64,000 nucleotides of DNA from Muricauda sp. MAR_2010_75 (GCF_000745185.1 NZ_JQNJ01000001.1:434001-498000); one strand, 5' to 3'. Shown: positions 36,608 to 45,374, counted from the stretch's first letter. Notes: generated by a model from the letters alone, not told the origin. Translations and numbers: made by a program.

Positions 36608-37813
36608 TTATTCCTCGCCGTCCACATACTTTTGAAGGTAGGCGAAACGCTGTATCAACTTGCCATTTTTTGTCATTCTTGCACGCTGTAAGATACCATC
36701 CGCGTCATTGTCAAAAAAGGCAGGGATCACATGTTTGGTGAAGGCTTCGCCAAAGCCAACACTGGCATCGCGGGGCAGCTCGCAAGGAAGATTGTCCACG
36801 GCCATTACGGCAATTGCCTTTTCATTCTTGAAATCAGTTTCTTTTTCGGTAGCAGGATCATACCCATAAATGGGGTCAGCAATGGTAGATGGGCGAATGG
36901 TGGAAGCTACTGGGCCATCAATGTCGCAACTGATGTCGGCCACTACTTTTATGTTGAAATCGGGCCGCTTGGCATCCTCGCGAGTGTATAAATAGGGTGC
37001 TCCGTCCCCATAAAAGTGTCCTGCAATGTAGAAATCCGTTACTTCTGCAAACCGGAAAAAATTGGATATGTACTGGTGGGGGTTCTGAAAGAAATCAGAT
37101 TTGTTGCCCCGTATCCCATCTTTGCGTTTGTTGTACTCGGAAGCATCTATTTGGCAATACACCGGTTCTGAATAATCCTCTTTCAGATAATCTGCTACAT
37201 TGACTTTTTTAAGTCCCATGGCATCCAACATTTCTTTGGCCCCATTGCCTACTCTGCCTTTTCCTGTGAGGAGTACTTTAATGTTTGGGAGTTTTATTTT
37301 TTTGAGCTCCTTGATCAATGCCTTTTGGTCTTTTAGGGTTTCGGCCTTGGGCAGTTGGAACAGGTCATATTTTAGTCCATAGGTTCGCATGCCGTTGTAG
37401 GCTCCCACAATTCCTGCATATCTACCGAAGGCCACCAAGCGCTGTCCGTTGGGACCTGTGATAACCTCGTGGTCGTACAGTTCAATGTTCTTGGCCAAAA
37501 TGGCACGTAACAAATCACGATTATAGGGCTGTTTTTTTATGGTGTGTGAAAAGAAGAAATACTTTTTATTTGGAATCAGGGCATCAATAGGGACTTCTTT
37601 AACCCCGAGAAGTATGTCGCAACTTTCCATATTTTCCACCACTGGAATACCTTTTTCTTTGTATTCTTCATCCAAAAACACCCGAATGGGTGAAGTTTCG
37701 ACCAAAATTTCTGCTTTGGGGAATGTGGAAAGGACATTTTGACACTCTGCTGGGGACAGGACCACTCTGCGGTCTGGCGGATTTTTGCGCTCCCTGATGA
37801 TTCCGAATTTCAT
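36608..37813 (-). CDS. saccharopine dehydrogenase-like NAD(P)-dependent oxidoreductase
   Basis: A 401-residue protein of the alanine dehydrogenase / LYS1 fold. The N-terminal MKFGIIRERKNPPDRRVVLSP matches AlaDh_PNT_N (the RxRR/K substrate region), with SHTIKKQPYNRDLLRAIL and DHEVITGPNGQRLVAFGRYAGIVGAYNG following. The Rossmann loop is KVLLTGKGRVGNGA (about residue 180). The terminal part has VADISCDIDGPVASTIRPSTIADPIYGYDP. It is the Bacteroidota type often annotated saccharopine dehydrogenase (lysine-forming), but these organisms make lysine by the DAP pathway, so the true substrate is uncertain. Confidence 0.82.
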   Translation of the reverse strand: MKFGIIRERKNPPDRRVVLSPAECQNVLSTFPKAEILVETSPIRVFLDEEYKEKGIPVVENMESCDILLGVKEVPIDALIPNKKYFFFSHTIKKQPYNRDLLRAILAKNIELYDHEVITGPNGQRLVAFGRYAGIVGAYNGMRTYGLKYDLFQLPKAETLKDQKALIKELKKIKLPNIKVLLTGKGRVGNGAKEMLDAMGLKKVNVADYLKEDYSEPVYCQIDASEYNKRKDGIRGNKSDFFQNPHQYISNFFRFAEVTDFYIAGHFYGDGAPYLYTREDAKRPDFNIKVVADISCDIDGPVASTIRPSTIADPIYGYDPATEKETDFKNEKAIAVMAVDNLPCELPRDASVGFGEAFTKHVIPAFFDNDADGILQRARMTKNGKLIQRFAYLQKYVDGEE

Positions 37814-37908
37814 AAAACCGATTTGGTATAATTGTTGACCAAAATAAGGGTATTGGGCAGATGGCGCAAACTTTTTATCTTTTGAAGATATAAGTTACCT
37901 TTGCCGCC

Positions 37909-38030
37909 CGCGTTAGGGATAGAGGCGATATCCTTTTTCTGTTATTTAGAGCGAAGTCGAGAAACAGAAAAAGATAAAGCCGAAAGCCCGGCCGAAATGT
38001 TGCGAAGCAATATTTTGGTAACGCCCACAC
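37909..38030 (+). ncRNA. candidate structured small RNA upstream of tmRNA
   Basis: A perfect -7 element (TACCTTTG, 37896-37903) lies just before a ladder of nested helices: GGG 37916-37918 with CCC 37987-37989, GGC 37924-37926 with GCC 37979-37981, and an 11-bp helix CTTTTTCTGTT 37933-37943 with AACAGAAAAAG 37963-37973. These are separated by symmetric 5-base internal loops. GCGTTA near 37910 can pair with TAACGC near 38020. The apical loop holds the repeat word GAGCGAAGTCGAGA. A rod with internal loops recalls 6S-type RNA (the Rfam 6S-Flavo family is worth testing), but I cannot assign it. Confidence 0.45.
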
Positions 38031-38135
38031 TTCGACAGAGTTCATACTGAAAGTAGTCGAAGTACATAGTGCAGGACAAGTTCTTTGATAAAAAAATGAG
38101 TATTCGTTTAGGCCCTTCGACTTCGCTCAGGGCAT
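38031..38135. repeat. TTCGAC-type dispersed repeats
   Basis: Two units: TTCGACAGAGTTCATACTGA followed by AAGTAGTCGAAG (inverted TTCGAC/GTCGAA ends, 38031-38062) and the palindromic GGCCCTTCGACTTCGCTCAGGGC-like element at 38111-38133. The words match those at 8.5, 25.7 and 37.95 kb. Confidence 0.6.
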
Positions 38136-38175
38136 AATTCGTTTACGGTAAGCAAAGCTTACCTAACTCATTATG

Positions 38176-38571
38176 GGGCCGACCGGTTTTGACAGCAAGA
38201 CCAATGGCGATGTAAGCATGCCGAGCGCTGGGATACAGCTCGTTAATCTCATGTTTCACACTTTTAATTGGCGATAATAATTACGCTCTTGCCGCATAAT
38301 CTGAATTATAGTAGGATTAGCCTCGTCCCTACAAGGTAGGGAAGCGAGATGTCCCTTGGTAGCCCTTGTTGACGGCGACCTTTTTAGGGGCACCAAAAAA
38401 GTCAACACAAGGGTGTCCGTTTGCTTTGGCGGTACCACTAAAACCTAAAGAAGCTAAGTGTATATTGGGCCGTATCTGGTCAGGTATGCATCGAAAATGA
38501 AGCAGATACTAAGCATGTAGAAAGCATGGTTATTGCTTGTTTGGACGAGGGTTCGAATCCCTCCGGCTCCA
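38176..38571 (+). ncRNA. ssrA: transfer-messenger RNA (tmRNA)
   Basis: A single-piece tmRNA of about 396 bases rescuing stalled ribosomes. The acceptor stem pairs GGGGCCG (38176-38182) with CGGCTCC (38564-38570); GACCGGTTTTGACA starts the D-like region, and the T arm is GAGGGTTCGAATCCCTC. The resume codon and tag ORF (38270-38299) read GDNNYALAA-stop, preceded by the alanine from the charged tmRNA. The CCA end is not fully encoded. A T-rich terminator follows directly. The gene is on the plus strand and is followed by integrase remnants. Confidence 0.97.
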
Positions 38572-38576
38572 CATTG

Positions 38577-38600
38577 AAAACCACCTTCGGGTGGTTTTTT
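38577..38600 (+). terminator. tmRNA terminator
   Basis: ACCACC / GGTGGT stem with a TTCG tetraloop and a run of six T residues, beginning 6 bases after the mature tmRNA end. Confidence 0.92.
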
Positions 38601-38905
38601 GTATTTCAAAAATCTATCAACTTGGATAGCTTTACCCCCAAGGCGGTTGCAACTGGTTTTTCACTAAGGAATACACTAAGTAGTTCCACAGGTACTTCTG
38701 CCATTTTGCAAAAGGTTTTGCTTTCAGTCATGAGACTCCATCGAGTCAAGCTCTGGCCAAATCAGATTGGTTCCGCTCTTTTTGAGCACTTAGCCCAAGA
38801 ATGCTTCCCAATATTTTAGTAAGAAAACAAGTGTCAACTTGTTGTATGACATCTTTTTCAACATTATGCATTTCCTTTGGAAAAATAAAACCCAAATCAT
38901 CTTGT
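38601..38905. other. gap after tmRNA, possible gene remnant
   Basis: About 305 bases without a convincing gene. On the minus strand, 38612-38737 encodes a protein-like 41-residue stretch (from MTESKTFCKMAEVPVELL to GVKLSKLIDF) with no recognisable family and a stop shortly upstream. It could be the 3' remnant of a disrupted gene. Confidence 0.3.
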
Positions 38906-39232
38906 ATGGAAAAAGTAAAAACCATTGCTCTAGAAAACCTAGACCTCTCTTTGGAAACTTATTTTGGTTCGTTGACACCCCAGAAAAAGGATTTTAGTGC
39001 CACCCATTTACGGGTCAAAGGCTATTGCGACCCGCTTTTTAAAGTGGAGTCACTACTTAACGTCTGTATTTTGGCCTTGGACAATCCCAATTCCGGAAAC
39101 CATACTGCCATTGTGGAACCGGATGTCTATATTCTATCTGTTTTGGAAATGGCAGCGCAATTGATTCCGTTTGAAGAGGCTGAGTTTTTGGATGAGGTCC
39201 GAGAGCATGTTTGGTCGGAAAAGGAACGATAA
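38906..39232 (+). CDS. hypothetical 108-residue protein
   Basis: The ATG at 38906 (MEKVKTIALENLDLSLETYFG) is preferred to an upstream in-frame ATG whose extension has no protein character. The protein is acidic, helical and without signal peptide or membrane helix: FSATHLRVKGYCDPLFKVESLLNVCILALDN, then VYILSVLEMAAQLIPFEEAEFLDEVREH. Family unknown. It lies between tmRNA and an integrase fragment, so it may be a resident or an island gene. The next (pseudo)gene begins before or at its stop. Confidence 0.6.
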   Translation: MEKVKTIALENLDLSLETYFGSLTPQKKDFSATHLRVKGYCDPLFKVESLLNVCILALDNPNSGNHTAIVEPDVYILSVLEMAAQLIPFEEAEFLDEVREHVWSEKER

Positions 39233-39417
39233 ACTTGCATTTGACCTGACATACTTTTGCCATTACCATAATGCTTTCCAATGGAGTTCCCATTGAAACC
39301 GTTGGGCAGATGCTGGGACATAAAAACCTTCGTACGACTCAACATTATGCCAAGATTATTGATAGGAAAGTGAGTGAGGACATGGCTGTTTTGAAAAATA
39401 AGTTAGAAGCATTCTAG
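39226..39417 (+). pseudogene. tyrosine recombinase (integrase) C-terminal fragment, catalytic Arg codon mutated to stop
   Basis: Reading from 39226, the frame gives [47 protein letters not shown] and ends KNKLEAF at 39417. This is the C-terminal catalytic part of a phage-type integrase: HLxRHTFA (box II), LGHKN, and the nucleophile Tyr in TQHYAK. The Arg codon of H-x-x-R is TGA here (39247-39249), and everything upstream of box II is gone, so it cannot be active. It lies 650 bases from tmRNA, a classical integration target. Confidence 0.85.
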
Positions 39418-39856
39418 CAATCGCGAATAAGGAACATGGACACCTAACAATAACTGATATAAACCAGATGTTTATATTTTGGTCTATGATTAGGTCATTC
39501 TTAAAACATTTCCATGCATGACTTGAGTCTTCCCTTCATCGTATTTACACTAGGTTAAAGTAACCAAATTCAATTATTTTCAGATTAAGTGTATTGTCAA
39601 GTTCCAACCCGTCCAATTTTTGCGAAGTATACAGAATGGAGGGGGTCAAGTGAAGTATAACAAGGCTGTTTATGTACTCTACAAAAGTAAGTAAGAAATT
39701 GATTTATTATAGTATTAGTTCATAGTTCATAGTAAGAGTGAAGGAGTAAGCTATTGGTGATAAAACGAAATATGTTTATCGTTTTATTTAATTTTTTATT
39801 GTTTTATTTAATAAATTTATATTAATATTACACTGTGAAGAACAAATAAAAAGGCA
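39418..39856. other. AT-rich gap, no gene
   Basis: 439 bases with no open frame of interest. The last 80 bases are very AT-rich with a near-repeat (GTTTTATTTAATTTTTTATT and GTTTTATTTAATAAATTTAT, 39777-39825), likely the promoter region of the DUF2975 gene. No clear TAnnTTTG is seen. Confidence 0.5.
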
Positions 39857-40492
39857 ATGGAAACATTAAAGCACGGGCAATTAATCAAGCTATTCTATAG
39901 GTTTCTGAGAGTCATTTGGAGTATTCAGTGGATTGTATTGGGACTTACCATCATCTATTCCCTTTTTGGCCTAAATTTTAACACATTCTTTTCTTTCAAC
40001 TATTCATTGGCTATTTCTGATGTGCCCCTTTATTTGGATCAGCCTGGATGGTTAGAGTTAAGTGATGGTTCTAGGTATGAGTTTCTAATGACCAGTGCTT
40101 TGGGCAAGATGCATTTTCTAAATGATCCTGGAGGACTAATAAGATTATTTGCATTCAGGGAAATCCTATTCCAGTCAGTAGGGCTGTTTATTGTTCTATT
40201 GGTGATCCGAATTTGTAAGTCGCTTTTGGAAAAGGCACCCTTTACCACTTCCAATGCAAGTCGGCTGAGGATCATCGCATTGTTCACTTTAGGGGCATCT
40301 ATTTTCAATAGCATTTTTATTTTTCAATTGGGTCGGTTTTTAAATGGAAAAATAGATGCAGGAATGCTAAAAGCGAACATCAATACCCATTTGGATTATC
40401 CGGTATTATTATTTGGCCTATTGCTATTGGTGATATCGGAAGTCTTTAGGATTGGGGTGAAAATCCAGGAAGAACAGCGTCTAATCATCTGA
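39857..40492 (+). CDS. DUF2975 membrane protein
   Basis: A 211-residue protein with four membrane helices (VIWSIQWIVLGLTIIYSLFGL; ILFQSVGLFIVLLVIRICKSLLEKAPF; LRIIALFTLGASIFNSIFIFQ; LDYPVLLFGLLLLVISEVFRIG). The ICKSLLEKAPFTTSNASRLR loop and the terminal EVFRIGVKIQEEQRLII are the DUF2975 hallmarks. These proteins are nearly always followed by a small Cro/C1-type regulator, as here (10-base gap). The pair is thought to form a membrane-linked regulator; the signal is unknown. Confidence 0.85.
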   Translation: METLKHGQLIKLFYRFLRVIWSIQWIVLGLTIIYSLFGLNFNTFFSFNYSLAISDVPLYLDQPGWLELSDGSRYEFLMTSALGKMHFLNDPGGLIRLFAFREILFQSVGLFIVLLVIRICKSLLEKAPFTTSNASRLRIIALFTLGASIFNSIFIFQLGRFLNGKIDAGMLKANINTHLDYPVLLFGLLLLVISEVFRIGVKIQEEQRLII

Positions 40493-40502
40493 ACCCATCA
40501 TT

Positions 40503-40709
40503 ATGCGCATAGTAGTAAACCTTGATGTAATGATGGCCAAACGAAAAATGAGTTTGACCGAACTATCCGATAAAGTAGGAGTAACAATGGCAAATCTCTC
40601 CATGCTTAAGACTGAGAAAGCAAAGGGGGTCCGGTTCAGCACCCTAAGTGCCATTTGTAAAGCCCTGGATTGTCAACCTGGGGACATATTAGAATATATA
40701 GAAGAATAA
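40503..40709 (+). CDS. small Cro/C1-type helix-turn-helix regulator (YozG-like)
   Basis: 68 residues, entirely an HTH_26/Xre domain: MAKRKMSLTELSDKVGVTMANLSMLKTEKAKGVRFSTLSAICKALDCQPGDILEYIEE. It binds DNA and is the usual partner of DUF2975 proteins. It sits 11 bases upstream of the ABC ATPase gene, so it may regulate this operon itself. Confidence 0.9.
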   Translation: MRIVVNLDVMMAKRKMSLTELSDKVGVTMANLSMLKTEKAKGVRFSTLSAICKALDCQPGDILEYIEE

Positions 40710-40720
40710 AACAATATTTA

Positions 40721-41581
40721 ATGTTACTGGAAATTAAGAACCTATCAAAACGGTACTCGGGAGGAGTATGTGCTTTGGATAACATCAACCTATCCATTTC
40801 CATGGGCATGTTTGGTTTGTTGGGGGCGAACGGTGCAGGAAAATCAACGCTCATGAGAACGTTGGCAACCCTTCAAGAAGCAGATACTGGAGAAATAAAT
40901 TTGGATAACCTAGATGTAATACGTGACAAAGATGGGGTACGAAAAATACTCGGATATCTTCCACAGGATTTTGGACTATATCCACAATCCACTCCTCTTA
41001 GTTTACTGCGACAGATAGCATTTCTTAAAGGAATTAAGAAAAAAAAAGAAAGGGATGAAGCTGTTTCATACTATCTCGATAAGGTGAATCTTTATAAAGT
41101 AAAAAACCAGAAACTAGGTACATTTTCTGGTGGGATGACCAGAAGGTTCGGCATAGCCCAAGCACTTATTGGAAATCCCAAGCTGATCATTGTTGACGAA
41201 CCTACGGCAGGTCTTGACCCTCAGGAAAAGAGCAACTTTTACAATATACTATCCGAAGTAAGTGAAAAGGCAATAGTATTACTTTCCACCCACATAGTGG
41301 AGGACATTCAGCGGCTCTGTAACAATATGGCCCTGATTAGCAGAGGAAAGGTAATAGAACAGGGGAAACCTGTCCAATTACTTCATTCCTTATCAGGAAA
41401 AATTTGGAAGAAAAAAGTGGAACGATCAGAATTTAAAGATTTACAATCCACTCAAAACGTGATTCGGCATGAACTGATTTCAGGGAAAATCATTGCCTAT
41501 GTTCACTCAGAAAGTAGTCCCGATGCTTCTTTTGAAAGCACCGAACCAGTGTTGGAAGATTTATTTTTTATCAGGAAGTAG
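40721..41581 (+). CDS. ABC transporter ATP-binding protein, partner of the permease-peptidase
   Basis: A 286-residue ATPase; the ATG at 40721 (MLLEIKNLSKRYSGG) is chosen. Walker A LLGANGAGKSTLMR (about residues 32-42), Q-loop LPQDFGLYPQST, signature GTFSGGMTRRFGIAQAL, Walker B LIIVDEPTAGLDP, then the H-loop STHIVEDI. The FSGGMTRR wording and a C-terminal ~70-residue extension are typical of ABC-2 exporters of the bacitracin/gliding type. Its stop overlaps by proximity with the permease-peptidase start (1-base gap), so they form one transporter. Confidence 0.9.
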   Translation: MLLEIKNLSKRYSGGVCALDNINLSISMGMFGLLGANGAGKSTLMRTLATLQEADTGEINLDNLDVIRDKDGVRKILGYLPQDFGLYPQSTPLSLLRQIAFLKGIKKKKERDEAVSYYLDKVNLYKVKNQKLGTFSGGMTRRFGIAQALIGNPKLIIVDEPTAGLDPQEKSNFYNILSEVSEKAIVLLSTHIVEDIQRLCNNMALISRGKVIEQGKPVQLLHSLSGKIWKKKVERSEFKDLQSTQNVIRHELISGKIIAYVHSESSPDASFESTEPVLEDLFFIRK

Positions 41582-41582
41582 A

Positions 41583-44500
41583 ATGGATACTTTTTTCCGA
41601 ATTTTTAGACAGGAAGTGTCATCTTGGTTTAAAAAACCAAGTACTTATCTCTATTTTGTTGTTCTTCTTCTCTTAGCCGTTCAGGATATTTACGAACCTT
41701 CAGGAAAAGGAGGTCCATCGGGAGAAATTTACAGAAATGCCCCGATAATTATTTACAGCCTTCTAAATCGATATTCCCTTTGGCTTACTTTTTTGGTAAT
41801 TGGAATCAGTGCCAATGCTGTGAACAAGGATGTGGAATTGGGAGTCGATAAATTTTATTACGCGCTACCTCTTTCAAAGACATCCTATCTTCTTGGAAGA
41901 TTTCTTGGTGCTTTCACGGTATTGGTATTTCTGAGTTCAGCCATTGGTCTAGGGGCTTTGCTTACCCATCTTTATTTGTTTCATAATCAAGTATTGACAG
42001 GATCCTTAAATATACTGACCTATCTAAAAGGTTATGGGTTGATGGTCATCCCTAACCTCTTTTTTATTAGTGCCATATCTTTTTCTCTGGTCACACTTAC
42101 ACGTAGTATTATCCCGGCTTATGGCATAGCCATATTGTCCTTTATGGGCTTTTTGATTAGTGGTGAGTTTATGGATTCACAATCCATTGTTCCTGAACTG
42201 ATAGACCCTTTTGGCACAATTCATTTGTACCAAATCACACAATATTGGAATATAAATGACAAGAATACTTTAGCTATTCCAATCAATCATTTAATGGTGA
42301 TCAACAGAATCATTTGGATGGTCTTGGGAACGGCAATTTTAGGATTTACCATTTGGAAATTCCGCTTCGAATATTCTAATAAAGGCAAGTCAAAGGACGA
42401 TAAAGAAGCCGCATTTTCAGAAGCTGTTGAACACCCTGTTCTAACCACTGAATTCACTTTTAAACAACATTTAGTGCAAACATTGTGTTTAGGTTGGTTT
42501 GAATTCACAAGCACTGTAAAAAGCAAATATGGTTTATTATTGGGGCTAGGTGTAGTTTTCCTAATGGCACTTACCATTTCCTTTGTTCCTTCGGATCAAA
42601 TTCCAACTACTTTCCCATTGATCGATAGGACCAACCAAGTTTTCAAATTCTTCATGTATATACTATTGACCGTCATTTCTGCCGAAATGATTTGGAAGCG
42701 CAAAGCATTGAGAGTCTCGGATCTTTTCGACTCATTGCCTATTCCAAACTGGACATTTATGAATGCCATCATAGTGGCCATGTTCTTGATATGCCTTGCC
42801 CTTTTATGCGCTTTTTTACTCATTGGAGTATCGGTACAAACATTTCTTGGATATTACAACTATCAATTGGATGTTTATTTAAAGCAATTATTTCTTGTCC
42901 TACTCCCCGACTACCTTCTTTTTGGGTTCCTAAGCCTATTTTTTCATATTCTCGTCAAAAACAAATTTTTAAGCATCTTCATAGCCATTCTCTACTGGTC
43001 CGTGATGACACTTATTCGGAATGCAGGATTGGATTTTCCTTTGTACCATTTCAAGTACTTACCAGCTGTGCCATATTCCAACCTAAATGGATATGGCCAT
43101 TTTTGGGAAGGTTATTTATGGTTTTTGCTTTTTTGGATTTTAGTGGCGGGAATCCTGGCCACAATAGGCAGTGTATTATGGAGTCGAGGAACGGGCTTAC
43201 CCAACTTGGCCACTATTAAAAACAATGTAAAATATAGTCTGGGTACTTTGACCTTCAGCACCTTGCTGGTTGGTGCCTTTATCTATTTGAACATTAATGT
43301 TTGGGAAGAATTTCCGTCAGAAAACAAATTGAATGTAACGAGGGCCAATTATGAAAAAAGATATAAAAAATTTGAAAACACCCCGCAGCCCGAGATTACA
43401 GATATTCAAATAGAGTCCAATATTTTTCCCTCCAAACAATCAATAGCGGTAAAGGGCAGGTACATACTAAAAAACCGTACAACAAGAAACATTGACACGC
43501 TTCATGTTACAATAGACTCTAATGTTGACCTTGAACAGGTTAAAATCAACAAACAACTTACAGCCCCCATTTTGGTCGATAAAGCATCCAGACGCTATAT
43601 GTACGCTTTCAACCCTTCTTTGAAACCGGAAGACTCAGCTTCGTTTCAATTCAAACTGCGAAAAAGTAGAACTGGGTTTGGGTTGCACTATCAAGATATA
43701 GTGAACAATGGAACCTTTATAGATAGAGGTGACCTGATGCCCAGTATTATCAGCTATTCCTCACAAGCTGAGTTGACTGATAATGAACTGAGAAAAGAGT
43801 TTGGCTTAGCACCTAAAAATGGAATATATCCCAGCATCAACCCTGAATCAGAACTTGAAAAAGTGACAGATACCAATATATCGTTTGAAGCGGTTTTAAG
43901 CACTTCGAAAGGTCAGACAGCCGTAACAAAAGGCCAATTGATCAATGCATGGAATGAGGGTGATAGAAGCTACTATCACTATAAAACCGATACACCTACA
44001 TCAAAAGAATATGCTTTGTTCTCAGGAAAATATGCCGTTAAAAAGTCTCACATTCAACTGGATAGTGCCCATCAAGTCCTGGTTGAGATTTTTTATCATG
44101 CATCTCACCATAGAAATATTGATATGATGTTGGATGTCATTAAGGCAACACTTTCATACTGCCATCAAAACTTTGGAAACTATCACTCCAATAATTTTAA
44201 ACTTATTGAAGTACCAGGTTTCAGACATGGTGCAAGATCTTATCCACAGACTATAGCTGTGTATGAAAACAGTGGTTTTTTAGCTGTCCCAAAAGAAGGA
44301 ACAAAAAGCATTCCCGTGTTCGCCATTGCTCACGAAACAGCACATCAATGGTTTGGTTCACAAATGTTGGTGAGACAGCAGGTGAAAGGTAACCGAATGG
44401 TCAATGAAACCCTTGCCCAGTATGCGGCCCTGATGGTCATCAAAAATAAGTATGGCATAGATCAGGTTAGGCAATGGTTTGATTATAGTATGCGCCGGTA

Positions 44501-45089
44501 TTTAAAAGGCCGTGTGAATGATATAAATGAAGTGCCGCTAAAGGATGTTGAAAATCAAAGCTACATCTACTATGATAAAGGTGCCTTGGTCATGTACGCA
44601 CTACAAGAGTACATTGGCGAAGCGAATTTAAACAAGGCAATAGCTCAATGTATACAAAAAAATGACGGTTATCTCACCAACACATCACATTTGCTTGGAT
44701 ATTTCAAATCTCATGCGCCTGATTCGGCACAGTATCGGATATCTGACCTTTTCGAGAAAGTGATTATATATGATAATATTCTAAAAAGCGCTACTTATCG
44801 TTCTATAGGTGACAATAAATATGAGCTCAACCTAAAAGTAGAAGTACATAAATATTCCAAGGACAAGTCAGAAATTCCTTGTTCGGAATGGATAACCCTT
44901 GAAGTGGAAACAGAGGCAATGACCGAGTCGAAAAAAGTCCAGGTTGCGAGCGGCCAAAATAGTTTTTCTCTTATAGTCAATTCAAAACCCATAAAATCTG
45001 TAATCGACCCAAGTTTTAATTTTTTGGATAAAATTTCAGACGATAATATGCTTACCCCAATTGATGTTACAGAGCAACACAAAAAATAA
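41583..45089 (+). CDS. ABC-2 type permease fused to M1 family aminopeptidase
   Basis: An 1168-residue two-part membrane protein. Residues 1 to about 600 hold two blocks of about six helices each (starting FRIFRQEVSSWFKKPSTYLYF and ending with FSTLLVGAFIYLNINVW), like an internally duplicated ABC-2 permease. The remainder is an M1 gluzincin peptidase: zinc motif HETAH (His917, Glu918, His921), followed 20 residues on by Glu942 in NETLAQYAALM, and YYDKGALVMYAL near the end. All three zinc ligands and the general base are present. This fused family is known in Bacteroidota but uncharacterised as far as I know; it would face the periplasm and process peptides tied to export. Confidence 0.88.
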   Translation: MDTFFRIFRQEVSSWFKKPSTYLYFVVLLLLAVQDIYEPSGKGGPSGEIYRNAPIIIYSLLNRYSLWLTFLVIGISANAVNKDVELGVDKFYYALPLSKTSYLLGRFLGAFTVLVFLSSAIGLGALLTHLYLFHNQVLTGSLNILTYLKGYGLMVIPNLFFISAISFSLVTLTRSIIPAYGIAILSFMGFLISGEFMDSQSIVPELIDPFGTIHLYQITQYWNINDKNTLAIPINHLMVINRIIWMVLGTAILGFTIWKFRFEYSNKGKSKDDKEAAFSEAVEHPVLTTEFTFKQHLVQTLCLGWFEFTSTVKSKYGLLLGLGVVFLMALTISFVPSDQIPTTFPLIDRTNQVFKFFMYILLTVISAEMIWKRKALRVSDLFDSLPIPNWTFMNAIIVAMFLICLALLCAFLLIGVSVQTFLGYYNYQLDVYLKQLFLVLLPDYLLFGFLSLFFHILVKNKFLSIFIAILYWSVMTLIRNAGLDFPLYHFKYLPAVPYSNLNGYGHFWEGYLWFLLFWILVAGILATIGSVLWSRGTGLPNLATIKNNVKYSLGTLTFSTLLVGAFIYLNINVWEEFPSENKLNVTRANYEKRYKKFENTPQPEITDIQIESNIFPSKQSIAVKGRYILKNRTTRNIDTLHVTIDSNVDLEQVKINKQLTAPILVDKASRRYMYAFNPSLKPEDSASFQFKLRKSRTGFGLHYQDIVNNGTFIDRGDLMPSIISYSSQAELTDNELRKEFGLAPKNGIYPSINPESELEKVTDTNISFEAVLSTSKGQTAVTKGQLINAWNEGDRSYYHYKTDTPTSKEYALFSGKYAVKKSHIQLDSAHQVLVEIFYHASHHRNIDMMLDVIKATLSYCHQNFGNYHSNNFKLIEVPGFRHGARSYPQTIAVYENSGFLAVPKEGTKSIPVFAIAHETAHQWFGSQMLVRQQVKGNRMVNETLAQYAALMVIKNKYGIDQVRQWFDYSMRRYLKGRVNDINEVPLKDVENQSYIYYDKGALVMYALQEYIGEANLNKAIAQCIQKNDGYLTNTSHLLGYFKSHAPDSAQYRISDLFEKVIIYDNILKSATYRSIGDNKYELNLKVEVHKYSKDKSEIPCSEWITLEVETEAMTESKKVQVASGQNSFSLIVNSKPIKSVIDPSFNFLDKISDDNMLTPIDVTEQHKK

Positions 45090-45374
45090 AATTCATATAG
45101 CTATTCAACTTATTAAGATGTCGGGTATATTAAAATGGGAAAATTGATTTATGGAACAAATTTTTAAAGTTTATCTGCCACAGATAATCTTGAATTGGTG
45201 AAGTGGGAGTTCAGAACAATGGTGATGTCGGACATCCCTGAAATTGGCAATAACGTACATTCATTATCGAGATCAAAAAAAGCCATTGCCTTTCTCCAAT
45301 ATAGTGATTTTCCCAATGGACAAAGCAATTCAATAAATTAACCAGCACATTTGTGCATAAATCAATAGATCATC
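45090..45374. other. gap between ABC-peptidase and PQQ-propeller genes
   Basis: 285 bases. A 52-codon open stretch (45185-45341, ending FPNGQSNSIN) looks protein-like but has no recognisable family or good start. No promoter or terminator that I trust. Confidence 0.3.

Larger units (their letters stand above)
37814..38175. other. gene-free gap: structured RNA candidate plus dispersed repeats
   Basis: A 362-base gap without a protein gene. It contains a -7 element (TACCTTTG at 37896-37903), the RNA candidate at 37909-38030, and repeat words GAGCGAAGTCGAGA (37950), TTCGACAGAGTTCA (38031), AAAGTAGTCGAAG (38050) and CCCTTCGACTTCGCTCAGGG (38113-38132). Confidence 0.6.

Noticed and set aside
38256..38438. 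60-residue minus-strand frame opposite tmRNA
   Set aside because: It is the antisense of the tmRNA gene.
38526..38819. 97-residue plus-strand frame starting inside tmRNA
   Set aside because: It begins in the tRNA-like 3' part of tmRNA and crosses its terminator.
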